64,000 nucleotides of DNA from DASUBV01 sp035532295. GTDB taxonomy: Bacteria > Actinomycetota > Actinomycetes > Streptosporangiales > Streptosporangiaceae. The DNA lies in assembly GCA_035532295.1 (NCBI GenBank), contig DATKRH010000104.1:15183-79182 (forward strand). The letters run 5' to 3'. The notes under the pieces are model-generated. The model saw only the letters and a list, made by a program, of their open reading frames with translations. It made no database searches and was not told where the DNA came from. This document shows, piece by piece, positions 63,556 through 64,000 of the stretch (the first letter of the stretch is position 1; the number at the start of each line of letters is the position of its first letter). A program made the position numbers and the translations under genes.

Positions 63556-64000
63556 TCAGCCGGGGTGCCGCAGTAGCGCCGGGGTCTCGGCGATGAGGGT
63601 GGTAAGAACGGTGACCTCGCCGCCGCAGTGCGGGCATGACTGGACCGCGGTTACCCCGGCCGTGACGCCGCCGTGCTCCCGGGCTGCGCTGAGCGCTGCC
63701 AGCGCCCGTACCTCGCGTGCTTCCTGTGCCGCGCGTGCCGCGGCGCGCTGCTCGGCGTCCCGTACCGCGTCGACCTGATCAAAGCCGGCGGCCAGCACGC
63801 CGTCCGTGTCCAGGGCCTTATCACAGGCCTCCCAGAACTCGCGGGCATGAGCCTGCCGACCGATCTCAGCCACCGATACCGTGGACCGGGAAAATCCCGC
63901 CAGGGCCGCAAGGCCCTCCTGGGTCAGTCCGGCCCCGCGGCGCAGGGCCGCGAGCTGGCGGCCCAGCTCCCGCTGCATCGCGGCGATGTTCTCCGAGTCA
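63556..64000 (-). CDS. XRE family helix-turn-helix regulator, 5' end beyond the window
   Basis: At least 147 residues, open to the right edge (the frame reads SENIAAMQRELGRQLAALRR before the HTH). The HTH is AGLTQEGLAALAGFSRSTVSVAEIGRQ, followed by REFWEACDKALDTDGVLAAGFDQV, a pattern common in actinomycete XRE proteins. The C-terminal end carries SCPHCGGEVTVLTTL, a single CxxC pair that could bind a metal as a dimer. An internal ATG at 63978 could also be a start. It may control the divergent or downstream accessory genes; this is inferred from position only. Confidence 0.82.
   Translation of the reverse strand, partial: DSENIAAMQRELGRQLAALRRGAGLTQEGLAALAGFSRSTVSVAEIGRQAHAREFWEACDKALDTDGVLAAGFDQVDAVRDAEQRAAARAAQEAREVRALAALSAAREHGGVTAGVTAVQSCPHCGGEVTVLTTLIAETPALLRHPG

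Overview
This window is chromosomal DNA from a very high-GC actinomycete. Strong G/C bias at third codon positions, frequent GTG starts, two HspR-type HAIR operators before dnaK, an actinobacterial NYN-pyrE-fba-DUF3151-purA neighbourhood and DUF2516/DUF3151 families all point to Actinomycetota. The mix fits the Streptosporangiales/Streptomyces-like part of the phylum; the genus cannot be fixed from the sequence alone. I recognised no tRNA, rRNA, CRISPR array or prophage.

Positions 1-26 kb are mainly core genes. They comprise an rRNA/tRNA block (rsmA, tatD, metG, rsmI) divergent from a protein O-mannosyltransferase; an orphan SigR-like ECF sigma factor; a very large two-headed glycosyl/glycerophosphotransferase; a fatty-acid oxidation pair (enoyl-CoA hydratase, SDR); a DHA2 drug exporter facing a KamA-family radical SAM enzyme; plsX-argS; a membrane-anchored DUF5666-like protein followed by an OmpR-type two-component system; a membrane Fe-S oxidoreductase; and a GT87 mannosyltransferase.

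Positions 26-43.6 kb hold the heat-shock cluster dnaK-grpE-dnaJ-hspR-clpB, with two HAIR operators flanking a perfect 10-bp inverted repeat. Next come a TPR protein, a NYN-domain protein with a 13-copy pentapeptide repeat, pyrE, class II fba, DUF3151, and the purine genes purA-purD-purB-purC. Positions 43.6-54.3 kb carry a MurA-type enolpyruvyl transferase with an adjacent unclassified regulator, a HisC-type aminotransferase, a BlaI/M56 pair, AlaX, DUF2516, an XRE regulator with a palindromic operator, asparaginase, a BKACE enzyme, dtd and a TIM-barrel isomerase.

The last 10 kb is accessory. Between 54.5 and 57.6 kb lies a graveyard of gene pieces: an ISKra4 transposase tail, a frameshifted DUF6545 tail, the tail of a TPR protein and a frameshifted MmyB-like regulator tail, surrounding one intact Gfo/Idh/MocA oxidoreductase. 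A minus-strand group follows: GMC oxidoreductase, NCS1 permease, a 21-codon peptide ORF, and a STAND NTPase with TPRs whose candidate GTG overlaps the peptide stop codon (TAGTG). An XRE regulator runs off the right edge. A genome-wide habit stands out: short tandem repeats (9, 15 or 18 bp, in frame inside genes) recur in at least ten loci.
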